A stretch of 64,000 bases of DNA from Spirosoma taeanense (GTDB lineage: Bacteria > Bacteroidota > Bacteroidia > Cytophagales > Spirosomataceae), in assembly GCF_013127955.1 (NCBI RefSeq), contig NZ_CP053435.1:4340001-4404000 (forward strand), written 5' to 3'. A model generated the notes under the pieces. That model was not told the origin of the DNA. It saw only the letters and a list, made by a program, of their open reading frames with translations, and ran no database searches. This document shows, piece after piece, positions 1 to 8,933 of the stretch. Each line of letters begins with the position of its first letter. Within the stretch, counting starts at the first letter, position 1. Made by a program: the position numbers and the translations under genes.

Positions 1-2139
1 CAGCAGGTGCTCCCCTCGGTTATGAGTACGGGGCGCTGGTCGGGCGAGATGCTGGTTCGACACCTGAAAACCGGCGAAATTTTCCCTGTTTTTAACAACA
101 CCATCCGGATTGACGATCCTTATACCGGGCATCCCCTGGCCATAGGGGCCGTCATGCGGGATATGCGGCCGGAAATGGCGGCCCAGCAGGCGCTGGTGGA
201 AAGCGAAGCGCGGTTTCGGAACATGATCATGCAGTCTCCGCTGGCTATTGGTTTGCTGCGGGGCGAAAACCTGGTAATCGAATCGGCCAACGAACTTATC
301 CTGAGCCTTTGGGGTAAGACGGACACCATCATTGGCCAGTCGTTGCTGACGGCCTTACCCGAGATTCAGGGGCAGGGGTTCGTTGAGCTGCTGGAAAGCG
401 TTTATCAGACCGGGCAGCCGTATTACGGTTATGAAACGCTCGCCCGGCTGCACCGCAATGGCCAGCTCGAAGACGCCTATTTCAATTTTGTTTACGCACC
501 TGTCCGCGAGAACGAGGGCGCAATCAACGGGGTTATGGTCGTTGCGACCGAAGTTACGGCGCAGGTACAGGCAAAAAAAGAGCTGGAAGAGAGCGAGAAG
601 CGGTTTCGCAACCTCGTGCTGGATGCGCCCATGGCAACGGCCGTCTACACTGGCCGCGATATGGTGATCCAGCTGGCTAACGATGCCATGCTGAAGCTAT
701 GGGGCAAAGGCGCTTCCGTGATCGGCAAAAAGCTGCGCGATGCTCTGCCGGAACTGGACGGACAGCCCTTTTATGACTTACTGAATACAGTCTATACCAC
801 CGGTGTAGCCTACCAGGGCACCGAAGACCGGGCCGACCTGGTTGTTGACGGTAAGCTGCAAACTTTTTATTTCAACTTTACCTATAAGCCCCTGCGGGAC
901 GCCGAGGGGCATGTGTACGCCATCCTGAATATGGCAGTCGACATTACGTACCAGGTGACGGCCAAGCAGCAGTTTCAAGAAGCCCAGGAAAGCCTCCGCG
1001 AAGCAGTCGACCTGGCCGAACTGGCCCCCTGGACAACGAACCTGCTTACCGGCGAGATGATCTGCTCGGAGCGCGTCAACAACTGGCTCGGAGTTTCGGA
1101 GCGCATCACCCCCGAAATCGTTGGCCGCTGCATTCATGAGAAAGACCAGGCGCGCGTCAATCGTATTGCTCAGGCAGCCATGAACCCCAGTTCAGGCGGA
1201 AAGATGGAGCTGGAATACACGGTTGTTCATCAGCAGACGCAGGAGGAACGTATTCTGCGTACGCAGGCGCGGGTCCTGTTCACTGAACAGGGCCTTCCTT
1301 ACCTGATTCGGGGCACCTCGCAGGATATCACGGCTCACCGGATCACCGAGCAGGCACTGGAAAAGCAGGTTCAGCTCCGAACCGAAGAACTTATCAAATC
1401 CAACAGCCAGCTGAAGCAGTCGAACCAGGAGCTGGAACGGTATGCCTACGTAGCGAGCCACGACCTGCAGGAGCCCCTCCGCAAGATTCAGATGTATTCC
1501 AGCCTGATCCGCGAGCGCTACCTTCAGGATATCAGCTCCGAAGGACGTAATCACCTGATCAAGATCGAGGAGTCGGCCAACCGAATGTCGGTGCTGATCA
1601 AGAATATCCTGGATTTTTCCCGCATCAATCACGAATCCGGGTTCCTCAATCATGTTGACCTCCATGAGGTTGTTGAGGATGTTGTGCGGGATTTTGACCT
1701 TCTGCTTACGCAGAAAAACGGGCGGGTTGACGTTGGCGAGTTATGCGCTATACCGGCTATTCCGCTTCAGATGACCCAGCTCTTTTATAATCTGATTGCT
1801 AACTCACTCAAATTTACCCAGGAGGGTGTACCGCCGGTAATCACCATTGCCAGTCAGGTATTGACTGCGCAGGAACTGCGGGCGCACGAAAAACTAAACC
1901 CCCGGATTCCTTACTGCAAACTCTCTGTTTCGGATAACGGGATTGGATTTAACCCGGCATTCGTTGACAAGATTTTCGGTCTCTTCCAACGGCTTCATCA
2001 CCAGCAGCAATACGAAGGCACGGGCATCGGGCTTTCGCTATGCCAACGTATCGTCTTCAATCATCAGGGCGAAATCTGGGCGGAATCCGAAGAAGGCAAA
2101 GGCGCCACCTTCCATATTATTCTGCCCATGAGCCGATAA
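1..2139 (+). CDS. Multi-PAS sensor histidine kinase (5' end cut by window)
   Basis: The frame is open from the first base, so the gene begins upstream. In the visible 710 or so residues (numbered from position 7) there is the end of one PAS/PAC unit, then three more PAS-like units near residues 65-190, 200-325 and 335-455. A short coiled coil (about 458-480) follows, then a HisKA dimerisation helix with the H-box motif ASHDLQEPLRK (phospho-acceptor His about residue 485). A HATPase_c domain ends the protein, with N-box NLIANSLKF, G1 box DNGIGF and G2 box GTGIGL. No membrane segment is visible in this part, so the visible half looks cytosolic. By family it autophosphorylates and passes phosphate to a response regulator. 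No partner regulator lies next to it and the signal is unknown. PAS units 2 and 3 share the motif LWGK, which suggests internal duplication. Confidence 0.9.
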   Translation, partial: QQVLPSVMSTGRWSGEMLVRHLKTGEIFPVFNNTIRIDDPYTGHPLAIGAVMRDMRPEMAAQQALVESEARFRNMIMQSPLAIGLLRGENLVIESANELILSLWGKTDTIIGQSLLTALPEIQGQGFVELLESVYQTGQPYYGYETLARLHRNGQLEDAYFNFVYAPVRENEGAINGVMVVATEVTAQVQAKKELEESEKRFRNLVLDAPMATAVYTGRDMVIQLANDAMLKLWGKGASVIGKKLRDALPELDGQPFYDLLNTVYTTGVAYQGTEDRADLVVDGKLQTFYFNFTYKPLRDAEGHVYAILNMAVDITYQVTAKQQFQEAQESLREAVDLAELAPWTTNLLTGEMICSERVNNWLGVSERITPEIVGRCIHEKDQARVNRIAQAAMNPSSGGKMELEYTVVHQQTQEERILRTQARVLFTEQGLPYLIRGTSQDITAHRITEQALEKQVQLRTEELIKSNSQLKQSNQELERYAYVASHDLQEPLRKIQMYSSLIRERYLQDISSEGRNHLIKIEESANRMSVLIKNILDFSRINHESGFLNHVDLHEVVEDVVRDFDLLLTQKNGRVDVGELCAIPAIPLQMTQLFYNLIANSLKFTQEGVPPVITIASQVLTAQELRAHEKLNPRIPYCKLSVSDNGIGFNPAFVDKIFGLFQRLHHQQQYEGTGIGLSLCQRIVFNHQGEIWAESEEGKGATFHIILPMSR

Positions 2140-2268
2140 CCGCAGATTGCTTACGCAGGCTTGATCTGCACCCTAATTTCGATCAACTCTGACCAGGGTG
2201 CAGCGGTTCACGCCGGGCTTCAGCCGGTAAATTTTCCGCAAACCCCACTGTATATTAACCCTACCGGT

Positions 2269-2276
2269 TATTTTTG
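2269..2276 (+). promoter_or_regulatory. -7 element upstream of pyk
   Basis: TATTTTTG matches the Bacteroidota -7 consensus TAnnTTTG. It lies 41 bases before the pyk start, which predicts a short leader of roughly 35 bases. The -33 region is weak: a CACTG about 18 bases upstream rather than a clear TTTG. Confidence 0.5.
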
Positions 2277-2317
2277 CACCGGCTCTCGGCCGTTTTTGCC
2301 CAATTTTCCCGTCCCTC

Positions 2318-3754
2318 ATGTCCAAGAAAACCAAGATCGTGGCCACCATCGGCCCGGCTTCCGAAACGAAAGAACAATTGCTGGCATTAGCCAAAGCCGG
2401 AGTAAACGTCTTTCGGCTCAACTTTTCCCACGGTACCCACGAAGATCACCTGATGCGGCTGAACCGCATCCGCGAAATCAACGCCGAATACAACCTGAAC
2501 CTGTGCATACTGCAGGACCTGCAGGGCCCCAAAATCCGGATCGGCAACGTCGAAAACAAAGACGGGGTCATGATTCTGCCCGGCAACCGGCTCGTATTCA
2601 CCAACGACGACATTATTGGTACGGCCGAACGCGTCAGCACCCCCTATAAGGATATGTATAAAGACGTCCATCCGGGCGAGCGTATCCTGATGGACGATGG
2701 CAAGCTGGAAGTCCGGGTAGTAGGCACGGAAGGAACCGACGTTGTTACGGAGGTGGTCTACGGCGGATCCATGAAGTCGAAAAAAGGCGTTAACCTGCCT
2801 AATACGAAGGTTTCGATGCCGGCCGTTACCGACAAAGACTGGGAAGACCTGAAGTTTGGTCTGGAAAACAATGCCGAGTGGATCGCGCTGTCGTTTGTCC
2901 GGGAGGCTTCCGAAATCCTCGAAATTAAAGAGTATATCCGGTCGCAGGGTAAGAGCAGCCGCGTCATTGCCAAAATTGAGAAGCCCGAAGCCATTGAAAA
3001 TATCGACGCCATCATTGCCGCTACCGACGGTTTGATGGTGGCCCGGGGCGACCTCGGCGTGGAACTGCCCGCTGAAGAAGTGCCAATGATCCAGAAAATG
3101 CTGGTCGAGAAGTGCAACCGGGCCGCCAAGCCGGTCATCGTAGCCACGCAGATGCTCGAAAGCATGATCGACGCGCCCCGCCCGACCCGCGCCGAGATCA
3201 ACGACATCGCCAACTCGGTCCTGGATGGCGCCGACGCCGTCATGCTCAGCGCCGAAACGGCGTCGGGTAAGTATCCGATACTGGCCGTTGAGAGCATGGC
3301 CAACACCATCCGGCAGGTTGAAGCTACCACCGACAAAATCTATTACCGCTACCACGCCCACGTCAACGAGCAGCCCAGCGAGAACGTTATCAACGATAAC
3401 GTCGTCATGAGCGCCTGCCGCCTGGCCCGCGACACCCGCGCCAAGGCCGTGATCGGTATTACCAACTCGGGCTATACGGCCGTTCGGCTGTCGCACCACC
3501 GCCCCAAAGCAGACCTGTACGTTTTCTCCAACGACCCGCAGCTGCGCAATACGCTCGGCCTGTACTGGGGCGTTCAGGTGATGCCTTACGAACCCGACAA
3601 GAATCTAACCATCGATCAGACCGTGGAAGGTATCAAGCAGACCCTCATCGGGCACGGAAAACTTTCTTCGGGCGATATTTTCATCAATACGCTCAGCATG
3701 CCGCTGACGCAGGCCCGCCGGACCAACACCGTAAAGCTGAGCTCTGTCGATTAA
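2318..3754 (+). CDS. pyk: Pyruvate kinase
   Basis: Catalyses phosphoenolpyruvate + ADP to pyruvate + ATP, the last step of glycolysis, in the cytosol. The 478-residue length is normal for the family. The N-terminal barrel begins with KIVATIGPAS and carries RLNFSHG. The active-site signature region contains VIAKIEKPEA, then MVARGDLGVE, and the catalytic domain continues with IVATQMLESM. The C-terminal allosteric-type domain (from about residue 350) is complete and ends in TVKLSSVD. The ATG at 2318 places KIVATIGP at residue 4, as is usual, and a -7 promoter element lies just upstream. The gene stands alone and ends in a strong terminator shared with the convergent gene. No effector-site call can be made from sequence alone. 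Confidence 0.97.
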   Translation: MSKKTKIVATIGPASETKEQLLALAKAGVNVFRLNFSHGTHEDHLMRLNRIREINAEYNLNLCILQDLQGPKIRIGNVENKDGVMILPGNRLVFTNDDIIGTAERVSTPYKDMYKDVHPGERILMDDGKLEVRVVGTEGTDVVTEVVYGGSMKSKKGVNLPNTKVSMPAVTDKDWEDLKFGLENNAEWIALSFVREASEILEIKEYIRSQGKSSRVIAKIEKPEAIENIDAIIAATDGLMVARGDLGVELPAEEVPMIQKMLVEKCNRAAKPVIVATQMLESMIDAPRPTRAEINDIANSVLDGADAVMLSAETASGKYPILAVESMANTIRQVEATTDKIYYRYHAHVNEQPSENVINDNVVMSACRLARDTRAKAVIGITNSGYTAVRLSHHRPKADLYVFSNDPQLRNTLGLYWGVQVMPYEPDKNLTIDQTVEGIKQTLIGHGKLSSGDIFINTLSMPLTQARRTNTVKLSSVD

Positions 3755-3768
3755 GACTCTGAATACAT

Positions 3769-3836
3769 AGCCGACAGAGCTCAGCTGTCGGCTAACTAAA
3801 AAAAAGCCGCGAAGCCAAAGGCCCATCGCGGCTTTT
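3769..3836. terminator. Tandem hairpins between convergent pyk and DUF5606 genes
   Basis: Two perfect inverted repeats. The first has 9-bp arms (3769-3777 and 3785-3793). The second has 11-bp arms (3802-3812 and 3826-3836), beginning with AAAA and ending with TTTT, so it can act as an intrinsic terminator in both directions. It sits between the pyk stop and the stop of the minus-strand gene. Confidence 0.8.
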
Positions 3837-3893
3837 CCGTTCTCACTGAAAATAGACGTTATGGCGAAGCCAGCCGGGCCGGCTTCGCCTTAC

Positions 3894-4385
3894 TTATGCG
3901 GTTGCGTCGTCCTTTGTTTCGGCGACGGGCGTTTCTTCGGGAGCCGTTGTTACGTCCGACTGCTCGCTCACCGCATCGGTCGGCTGCTCGTCAAACACCT
4001 CGGGGGCGTACTGGCGCAGAATGCCGTACCAGACGATGAGTTTTTTAATGTCGGTCGGCCGGACACGCTCGCGGTCGTAGTCAGGCACAACCGTAGCCAT
4101 AAAGTCAGCCAGTTCACTGTTCGAACCCTTGGGGTCAACAAGCAGCGAATCCCCGTATTTTTCGTTGACAGCGCGCAGAACGTTAGCCAGCGGAATGGAC
4201 TGATCGGGCGTATCGACGTAAATCGAAATATCGTTCAGAACCGACACCCGCGCGGTTGGACCCATCATTGTCTTGGCTTTCCTGTCATCCAGCGACTCGA
4301 CAATAACCCCATTGCGGCTGGGCTTCAGAATCCGAAACAGGCCACTCTGGCCCGCGATGTTGGCAATTTGTTTTAATGCTTCCAT
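3894..4385 (-). CDS. DUF5606 family protein
   Basis: A small cytosolic protein of unknown function that I recognise as the DUF5606 family, typical of Bacteroidota. The N-terminal part (EALKQIANIAGQSGLFRIL) and the stretch PSRNGVIVESLDDRK form the conserved core. A middle region follows (DISIYVDTPDQSIPL, then LLVDPKGSNSELADFM). The last 35 or so residues are acidic and low in complexity, probably disordered. No membrane segment or signal peptide is present. The start at 4385 (MEALKQ) fits the position of the conserved core; an in-frame ATG at 4400 would add five residues. It converges on pyk and shares its terminator. No reaction can be assigned. Confidence 0.8.
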   Translation of the reverse strand: MEALKQIANIAGQSGLFRILKPSRNGVIVESLDDRKAKTMMGPTARVSVLNDISIYVDTPDQSIPLANVLRAVNEKYGDSLLVDPKGSNSELADFMATVVPDYDRERVRPTDIKKLIVWYGILRQYAPEVFDEQPTDAVSEQSDVTTAPEETPVAETKDDATA

Positions 4386-4487
4386 AGAGACTTTGTACAT
4401 TGGTAACGCCCGTTTTGGCCGACGTATTGCCTTTAAATGAGAACGAAAGCGACAAAACAGAACGTAGCTGGCCGTAGCTGCTTTTGT

Positions 4488-5102
4488 TTACCGCTTCCGT
4501 TCTCGTATGTATTCTTCATTCAGGGGTCGGATGAAATTTAGAATGTCTTCGCGTCCGGTGGCCGTAACGGCCGAAGTCACGAACATCTGCGGGGCTTCCT
4601 CCCAGGTTTCCAGCAGTTTCGCCCGGTAGTTGTCCAGCGTATGCTGGAGCCTGGTGGGACCGAGCTTTTCGGTTTTGGTAAACACGATCACGAACGGCAG
4701 TCCCCGGTCGCCCAGGTTCTCCATAAAATCCAGATCGATCTTCTGCGGCTCAATCCGCGAGTCGACCAGCACGAAAATGCAGAGCAGGTTGGGTCGGCTG
4801 GTCAGATACCCATCAATGAGCGCGGCAAACTTTTCGCGCTCCACCTTGCTGACCTGCGCGTAGCCATAGCCGGGCAAATCGACCAGATACCATTCATTGT
4901 CAATAATGAAGTGGTTAATCAACTGGGTTTTGCCGGGTTTGCCCGAAATTTTGGCCAGCGACGAACGCCCCGTCAGCATATTGATCAACGACGATTTACC
5001 AACGTTGGAGCGCCCGATGAAGGCATATTCGGGCCGGTCGGGTTTCGGACACTGGGCCGGATCGGAGTTGCTGACAAAGAATTCGGCTTGTTTGACGGGC
5101 AT
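4488..5102 (-). CDS. engB: Ribosome biogenesis GTP-binding protein EngB/YihA
   Basis: A small GTPase of about 204 residues, the family's usual length, needed for late assembly of the large ribosomal subunit. All GTPase motifs are visible: G1 GRSNVGKS at residues 30-37, G3 DLPGYG, G4 TKTEK and G5-like TSAVTATG. The N-terminal beta strand (VKQAEFFVSNSD) and the PKPDRPEYAFIGRSN lead-in are characteristic. The start is placed at 5102 because family members begin about 25-30 residues before the P-loop. The open frame upstream to 5156 reads as unlikely, phenylalanine-rich sequence. It is a single gene on this strand and probably essential, by analogy with the family. Confidence 0.95.
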   Translation of the reverse strand: MPVKQAEFFVSNSDPAQCPKPDRPEYAFIGRSNVGKSSLINMLTGRSSLAKISGKPGKTQLINHFIIDNEWYLVDLPGYGYAQVSKVEREKFAALIDGYLTSRPNLLCIFVLVDSRIEPQKIDLDFMENLGDRGLPFVIVFTKTEKLGPTRLQHTLDNYRAKLLETWEEAPQMFVTSAVTATGREDILNFIRPLNEEYIRERKR

Positions 5103-5290
5103 AATCGTAATGACTAAAACGGGGGCAAAGGTCGGAAAGAATACGCAAACTGGCACATAGTTTCCCGTTGCGATTCTAACCGGAGGCTATTAACTTGCTC
5201 TGAAAACACGCAGCCGGAAACGAAACCGACGCCTTCACACGTTATACTCCCGACGAAAAACACATAAACCGCCGGCCAACCGGCTTACGC

Positions 5291-5743
5291 ATGAAAAAAA
5301 TAGTTTGTCTGTTAGCCCTTCTTTGTATTGGATTTGGTTTTGCCCCAACGAACGCAACTGGAGTCGGCGATACCAAACCAGCTTCGAACGCAGCCGGTGA
5401 AGGCATTCAGTTTACGGATGCTGCCTGGAAAGACATTCTGAAAAAAGCGAAAGCAGAAAAGAAAGTTATTTTCCTGGACGCCTACGCCAGCTGGTGCGGC
5501 CCCTGCAAACTGCTGCAGAAAAATGTTTTCACGAAGAAAGCCGTTGGCGATTTATACAACAGTAAGTTCATCAACGTAAAGATGGACATGGAAAAAGGCG
5601 AAGGCCCGGCGCTGTCGCAGGTGTATCCGCTGGAAGCCTATCCAACGCTGCTGTTCATTGACGGTAACGGCCGGGTGCTGAAAAAGGTCATTGGCCTGCA
5701 AACGCCCGAGAATCTGATTGCAATCGGCAAAAGCGTTAAATAA
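5291..5743 (+). CDS. Exported thioredoxin-family protein
   Basis: A 150-residue thiol-disulfide protein. The first 23 or so residues form a typical signal peptide (MKKIVCLLALLCIGFG), so it acts outside the cytoplasm. The active site ASWCGPCK has cysteines at residues 69 and 72. The thioredoxin-fold cis-proline region is visible in LEAYPTLLFIDGNG. The domain resembles DUF255/thioredoxin-like exported proteins of Bacteroidota, with a stretch (AWKDILKKAKAEKKVIFLD) in front of the active site. It probably reduces or isomerises disulfides or supports cytochrome or protein maturation in the periplasm. The redox partner is unknown. It stands alone; the next gene converges on it across a perfect palindrome. 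Confidence 0.88.
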   Translation: MKKIVCLLALLCIGFGFAPTNATGVGDTKPASNAAGEGIQFTDAAWKDILKKAKAEKKVIFLDAYASWCGPCKLLQKNVFTKKAVGDLYNSKFINVKMDMEKGEGPALSQVYPLEAYPTLLFIDGNGRVLKKVIGLQTPENLIAIGKSVK

Positions 5744-5759
5744 TCCGAAACATATTCGC

Positions 5760-5803
5760 TACCAGACGGGGCGGCTCTGTGCACAGAGCCGCCCCGTCTG
5801 GTA
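5760..5803. terminator. 44-bp perfect GC-rich palindrome between convergent genes
   Basis: Arms 5760-5781 and 5782-5803 are exact reverse complements with no spacer, starting TACCAGACGGGG. It lies 16 bases after the thioredoxin stop and 9 bases before the stop of the polysaccharide operon. A bidirectional terminator is the simplest reading. No clear T-tract follows on either side, so efficient intrinsic termination is not certain. Confidence 0.6.
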
Positions 5804-5812
5804 TGGGCCCTT

Positions 5813-6796
5813 TCAGACACGGCTGTGCATTAGCCTTCGCTTCAGAATGACATACGTTACGGCCAGACTGCCCAGTATAGCCCCCGCCAGCGCAGCCTGG
5901 GCACCAGCCGACCAGGTCAGGGCAGGCAGTATCAGACCGTTGATAACCAGCTGTACCAGGCCATATACGGCCGATACGCGCAGGTGCGGCCAGCGGCCTT
6001 TATGAACCAGCAGCTGAAACAGATGCAGGCGGTGCGCCTGGAAAATATTCTGCCCCAGCGCGAGCCGGTGGATGATGGTCAGGATGCTATCGACACCATA
6101 CACGGCCAGGAAGAGCACGGGTAAATACGTCTCGCCTTGCCGGATCATCGGCAGCAGCGCGTACAGAATGATACAGGCAACCGACACACTACCGACATCA
6201 CCGGCGAAACAGACCGCCTGCCGACGCGCGTTAAAGTAGCTGAAGATCAGCAGAGCGACGAACGTAAACGGCAGCAGGGCCCCGCTGATTGCCAGACCCG
6301 CCGAATCGATTGGCTGCTGGCCGTGCCAGTACCATAACGTGCCAACGGCAACAAGGCTATAAAACGCCGTGATGCCGTTAATTCCATCCATAAAATTATA
6401 GGCGTTCAGAATTCCTACGCCGATGATCAGGCTCAGGCCCATCATCCAGACGGTATCCGGAAAAACACCTGTTTGCCGCAGCAGCAGTCCCACCGCCACA
6501 AACTGAATACCGATGCGGTAACGGTTCGGTAAGGGTCGCAGGTCATCGAAAAAGCTGACGGCCGCTACCAGCGACAGCCCCAGAAAAAAATAAGGGTAGA
6601 CAAAGCCGCTATAAAAAAACGCCCCCAGCGCAGCTACCCAGAACAGCATTCCCCCGCCCCGGATGGTCGTCAGGCCGGTATGCGAGCTGCGTTCGTTCGG
6701 CTTGTCAACAATGCTGTAGTACCGCGCCACCCGCAGGTACAGCAGTTCGGCCGCCAGTAAAGCCGTTGTGAGCAGAAGATAAACCATCAGATTCAT
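5813..6796 (-). CDS. Undecaprenyl-phosphate sugar-1-phosphate transferase (WecA/MraY type)
   Basis: A polytopic membrane enzyme of 327 residues in the PNPT family. It transfers a HexNAc-1-phosphate from a UDP-sugar to undecaprenyl phosphate and so starts each repeat unit. Visible family motifs are DKPNERSSH near residue 36, the acidic pair in FFDD, the Mg-binding NAYNFMDGING, FAGDVGS and the cytoplasmic-loop HRLHLFQLL. About ten hydrophobic helices cover the chain. It is the last gene of the polysaccharide operon, overlapping its upstream neighbour by four bases. Pairing with an epimerase/reductase resembles WbpL/WbpV arrangements, so the first sugar may be a deoxy-HexNAc. That substrate is inference. 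Confidence 0.9.
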   Translation of the reverse strand: MNLMVYLLLTTALLAAELLYLRVARYYSIVDKPNERSSHTGLTTIRGGGMLFWVAALGAFFYSGFVYPYFFLGLSLVAAVSFFDDLRPLPNRYRIGIQFVAVGLLLRQTGVFPDTVWMMGLSLIIGVGILNAYNFMDGINGITAFYSLVAVGTLWYWHGQQPIDSAGLAISGALLPFTFVALLIFSYFNARRQAVCFAGDVGSVSVACIILYALLPMIRQGETYLPVLFLAVYGVDSILTIIHRLALGQNIFQAHRLHLFQLLVHKGRWPHLRVSAVYGLVQLVINGLILPALTWSAGAQAALAGAILGSLAVTYVILKRRLMHSRV

Positions 6797-7719
6797 TGGA
6801 ACAGGTCAAGAACGGGGCGCGGGTGCCAGTTAAATTGTTGGCGGGCTGCGTCATCCGAAAAGGTCAGCGAGCCGGTGAGTTTCTGGAGCGCAATGGAATC
6901 GAGCGGAAACCGCCGACCTACCACGGCGTTGATGCCGTCGCCGACGCGCGCTACCTGCCGGGCAAGGCCCAGCGGCACGGCCGGAATCCGCTGGCGACCA
7001 ACCTGCCGGGCAATAGCGTCTTCGAGTTCGCGGACACTGGGGTGATAGCCATCGGTGAGGTTGAACGTACCGCCTACGGCAGCCGCCCGCAGCAGCACGG
7101 CCGCTACGTCGTCGGCCCGGACCATGCTCCGGCGCGCCGATCCATCACCAATGCGCACGTAATAGCCGCGCCGGATGGCGTTCTGCATAGCCGCCAGATT
7201 TCCGTTCGGGCGTTCGGCGACAACCAGCGGCAGCCGCAGAATCGTGGTCCGGACCCCCATGCGCCGGCCCCACTCGCGCACAACGGCTTCGGCCCGCACT
7301 TTACTGGGTCCGTAGGCATCCTGCGCGTCGAGCGTCGTCTGCTCGTCCAGCCGCTGCCCTTCCGGACGGCCATACACCAGCACCGTACTGATATGCACAA
7401 AGGCAGCGGGCAAAGCCGGTCTTTGTTCCAAAGCCAGCAGAAGACGGCCCGTCCCCTGAACGTTCACCCGTTCGTAGTCGGCCAGTTCCTGCGCGTTACG
7501 TGGCACCGAATGGGCCTTACCCGCCGAGTTAATGACGACCTCGAACGGTTGCCCCGGCAGCTCAGGCACCTGTTCGGCCAGATCACAGCTAATGTGGGGG
7601 CAATCGGCGCAGGGACCGGTTGTCTGCCGACCAAGCGTAGTGACCGGATGCCCCGGCCGCAGTTCGGCCAGAATCCGGCTCCCCAGAAAACCCGATGCGC
7701 CCGTTAAGAGAATAGTCAT
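6793..7719 (-). CDS. NAD-dependent epimerase/dehydratase (extended SDR), nucleotide-sugar 4-reductase type
   Basis: A 308-residue extended short-chain dehydrogenase. The Rossmann motif TGASGFLGS sits at residues 6-14. The active-site Ser lies in HISTVLVYG and the YxxxK pair in YGPSKVRAE. Family members next to a WecA-type transferase (WbpV-like) reduce or epimerise C4 of a UDP-4-keto or UDP-HexNAc sugar to supply the first sugar of the repeat unit. It overlaps both neighbours by four bases, so translation is probably coupled. The exact substrate cannot be read from sequence; UDP-GlcNAc 4-epimerase activity is an alternative. Confidence 0.85.
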   Translation of the reverse strand: MTILLTGASGFLGSRILAELRPGHPVTTLGRQTTGPCADCPHISCDLAEQVPELPGQPFEVVINSAGKAHSVPRNAQELADYERVNVQGTGRLLLALEQRPALPAAFVHISTVLVYGRPEGQRLDEQTTLDAQDAYGPSKVRAEAVVREWGRRMGVRTTILRLPLVVAERPNGNLAAMQNAIRRGYYVRIGDGSARRSMVRADDVAAVLLRAAAVGGTFNLTDGYHPSVRELEDAIARQVGRQRIPAVPLGLARQVARVGDGINAVVGRRFPLDSIALQKLTGSLTFSDDAARQQFNWHPRPVLDLFQ

Positions 7720-8933
7720 ACGGTAGCGGGTTCAGGGGCGTCGGCCCGTTCGGCGACGGTGGTTTGGATTTGCCGGGCCATCGCGCCCATGATCGTCTTA
7801 CGTTGAAAGCGGGCGACAAAATCAGTCCGGTAACCTGTTCGGTACGGCAGGGCACGCAGCTGCGAAACCAGACTATCGACCTCGCCGGGGTTGAACAGAA
7901 TCCGGTTGTCGAGGTGGTCGCGGACAAACTGAGCGGCATAGCCCGTGACACCCGCCACGACCGGCTTATCGGTAGCGCCGTACTCGAACAGCTTGGACGG
8001 CAGCACCCGCCGGAACGCGTCGAGATCATTTAGATGAACAAACAGGTAATCGGCCTTTTGGTACTGGGCAATCAGCTCTTTCCGACCCACGGGTTTGCGC
8101 AGCTCTACGTTCTGAACGCCTTCGGCCTGAATAGCGGCTTCGAGCCTGGCCTTCGCCCCCCCATCGCCGATCACCACGAACCGAAACCCATTGCCCAGTT
8201 GCCGGGCGGCCTGCGGAATGATCTTGTGCAGCCCCTGGCCTTCGCCAATGTTACCAGCGTAAAGCAGCGTTTTAGGCTCCGCTGCCGCTGCGGGCCCACT
8301 GACCGGAAAATCCAGAAACTCGTCGTCGATGCCGTTCGTAAAGTAAGTGTACGTCGCCTGCGAAAACCGGCTGAAGTACGACCGGAACCCCTCCGAAACC
8401 AGATTAATATGGCGGGCGTAGCCGAAGGTGTATGTTTCGACGGCCCACAGCACCGGGTTCAGCCCCAGGCGCAGCACCGGATTTTTGAGCACTTCCAGAA
8501 TCGTTTCGCGGAACAGGTCCCTAATGTCGAGGAATAGCGGTTTACGCTGTCGACGGGCAAAGCGAGCACCCAGAAAGGCCGTAAACAGCCGCGACGAGGA
8601 TGCCACCACCAGATCGTACTGCTGCCCCCGGGTGAGCCGGTGAGCCGCCCGGTAATACGTCAGGAACGAACGAATCTGATCGGCCAGCCCGCTGGCATGT
8701 GTGGGAATCACGACGCGGTCGATTATTACCCGGCAGCCGCTGTCGGCCAGGCGTTCTTCGTGGCCGGGTGCCGCGACTTTAAAGGATTGATAGCGGTTCG
8801 GCTGGGTCGTTACGACGTGGAGGGTATCCGCAGCCGAGAGCTGTTCGGCCAGTTCGCTCACCAATGGTGTGTTCCGGAACGAACCCGCACAGAGGTCCGG
8901 CTCAAAATAAAAGGTCAGGTATAGAATGTTCAT
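7716..8933 (-). CDS. Glycosyltransferase family 4 (WbuB-like)
   Basis: A 405-residue GT-B fold enzyme. The N-terminal half opens with NILYLTFYFEPD and a glycine-containing acceptor loop. The C-terminal half carries the nucleotide-sugar region LLYAGNIGEGQGLHKI, then RFVVIGDGGAK and LPSKLFEYGATDKPVV, which resembles the EX7E-type donor site. It is similar in layout to WbuB, which adds an N-acetyl-fucosamine-type residue. No signal peptide is present, so it acts on the cytosolic face. It lies in the operon with four-base overlaps on both sides and probably adds the second sugar, given its place beside the initiating transferase and epimerase. Substrate not determined. Confidence 0.88.
   Translation of the reverse strand: MNILYLTFYFEPDLCAGSFRNTPLVSELAEQLSAADTLHVVTTQPNRYQSFKVAAPGHEERLADSGCRVIIDRVVIPTHASGLADQIRSFLTYYRAAHRLTRGQQYDLVVASSSRLFTAFLGARFARRQRKPLFLDIRDLFRETILEVLKNPVLRLGLNPVLWAVETYTFGYARHINLVSEGFRSYFSRFSQATYTYFTNGIDDEFLDFPVSGPAAAAEPKTLLYAGNIGEGQGLHKIIPQAARQLGNGFRFVVIGDGGAKARLEAAIQAEGVQNVELRKPVGRKELIAQYQKADYLFVHLNDLDAFRRVLPSKLFEYGATDKPVVAGVTGYAAQFVRDHLDNRILFNPGEVDSLVSQLRALPYRTGYRTDFVARFQRKTIMGAMARQIQTTVAERADAPEPATV

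Noticed and set aside
2161-2649. Plus-strand frame overlapping the start of pyk
   Set aside because: It is out of frame with pyruvate kinase, rich in Arg and Pro, and has no family.
5271-5284. Small hairpin GCCGG-CCAA-CCGGC just before the thioredoxin start as a riboswitch or thermometer
   Set aside because: Only five base pairs with no further conserved structure; the evidence is too thin.
6796-7707. Long plus-strand open frames opposite the epimerase and other GC-rich genes (also 10627-11313, 42327-43721, 26583-27686)
   Set aside because: These are shadows of genes with strong family motifs on the minus strand; their translations have no recognisable domains.
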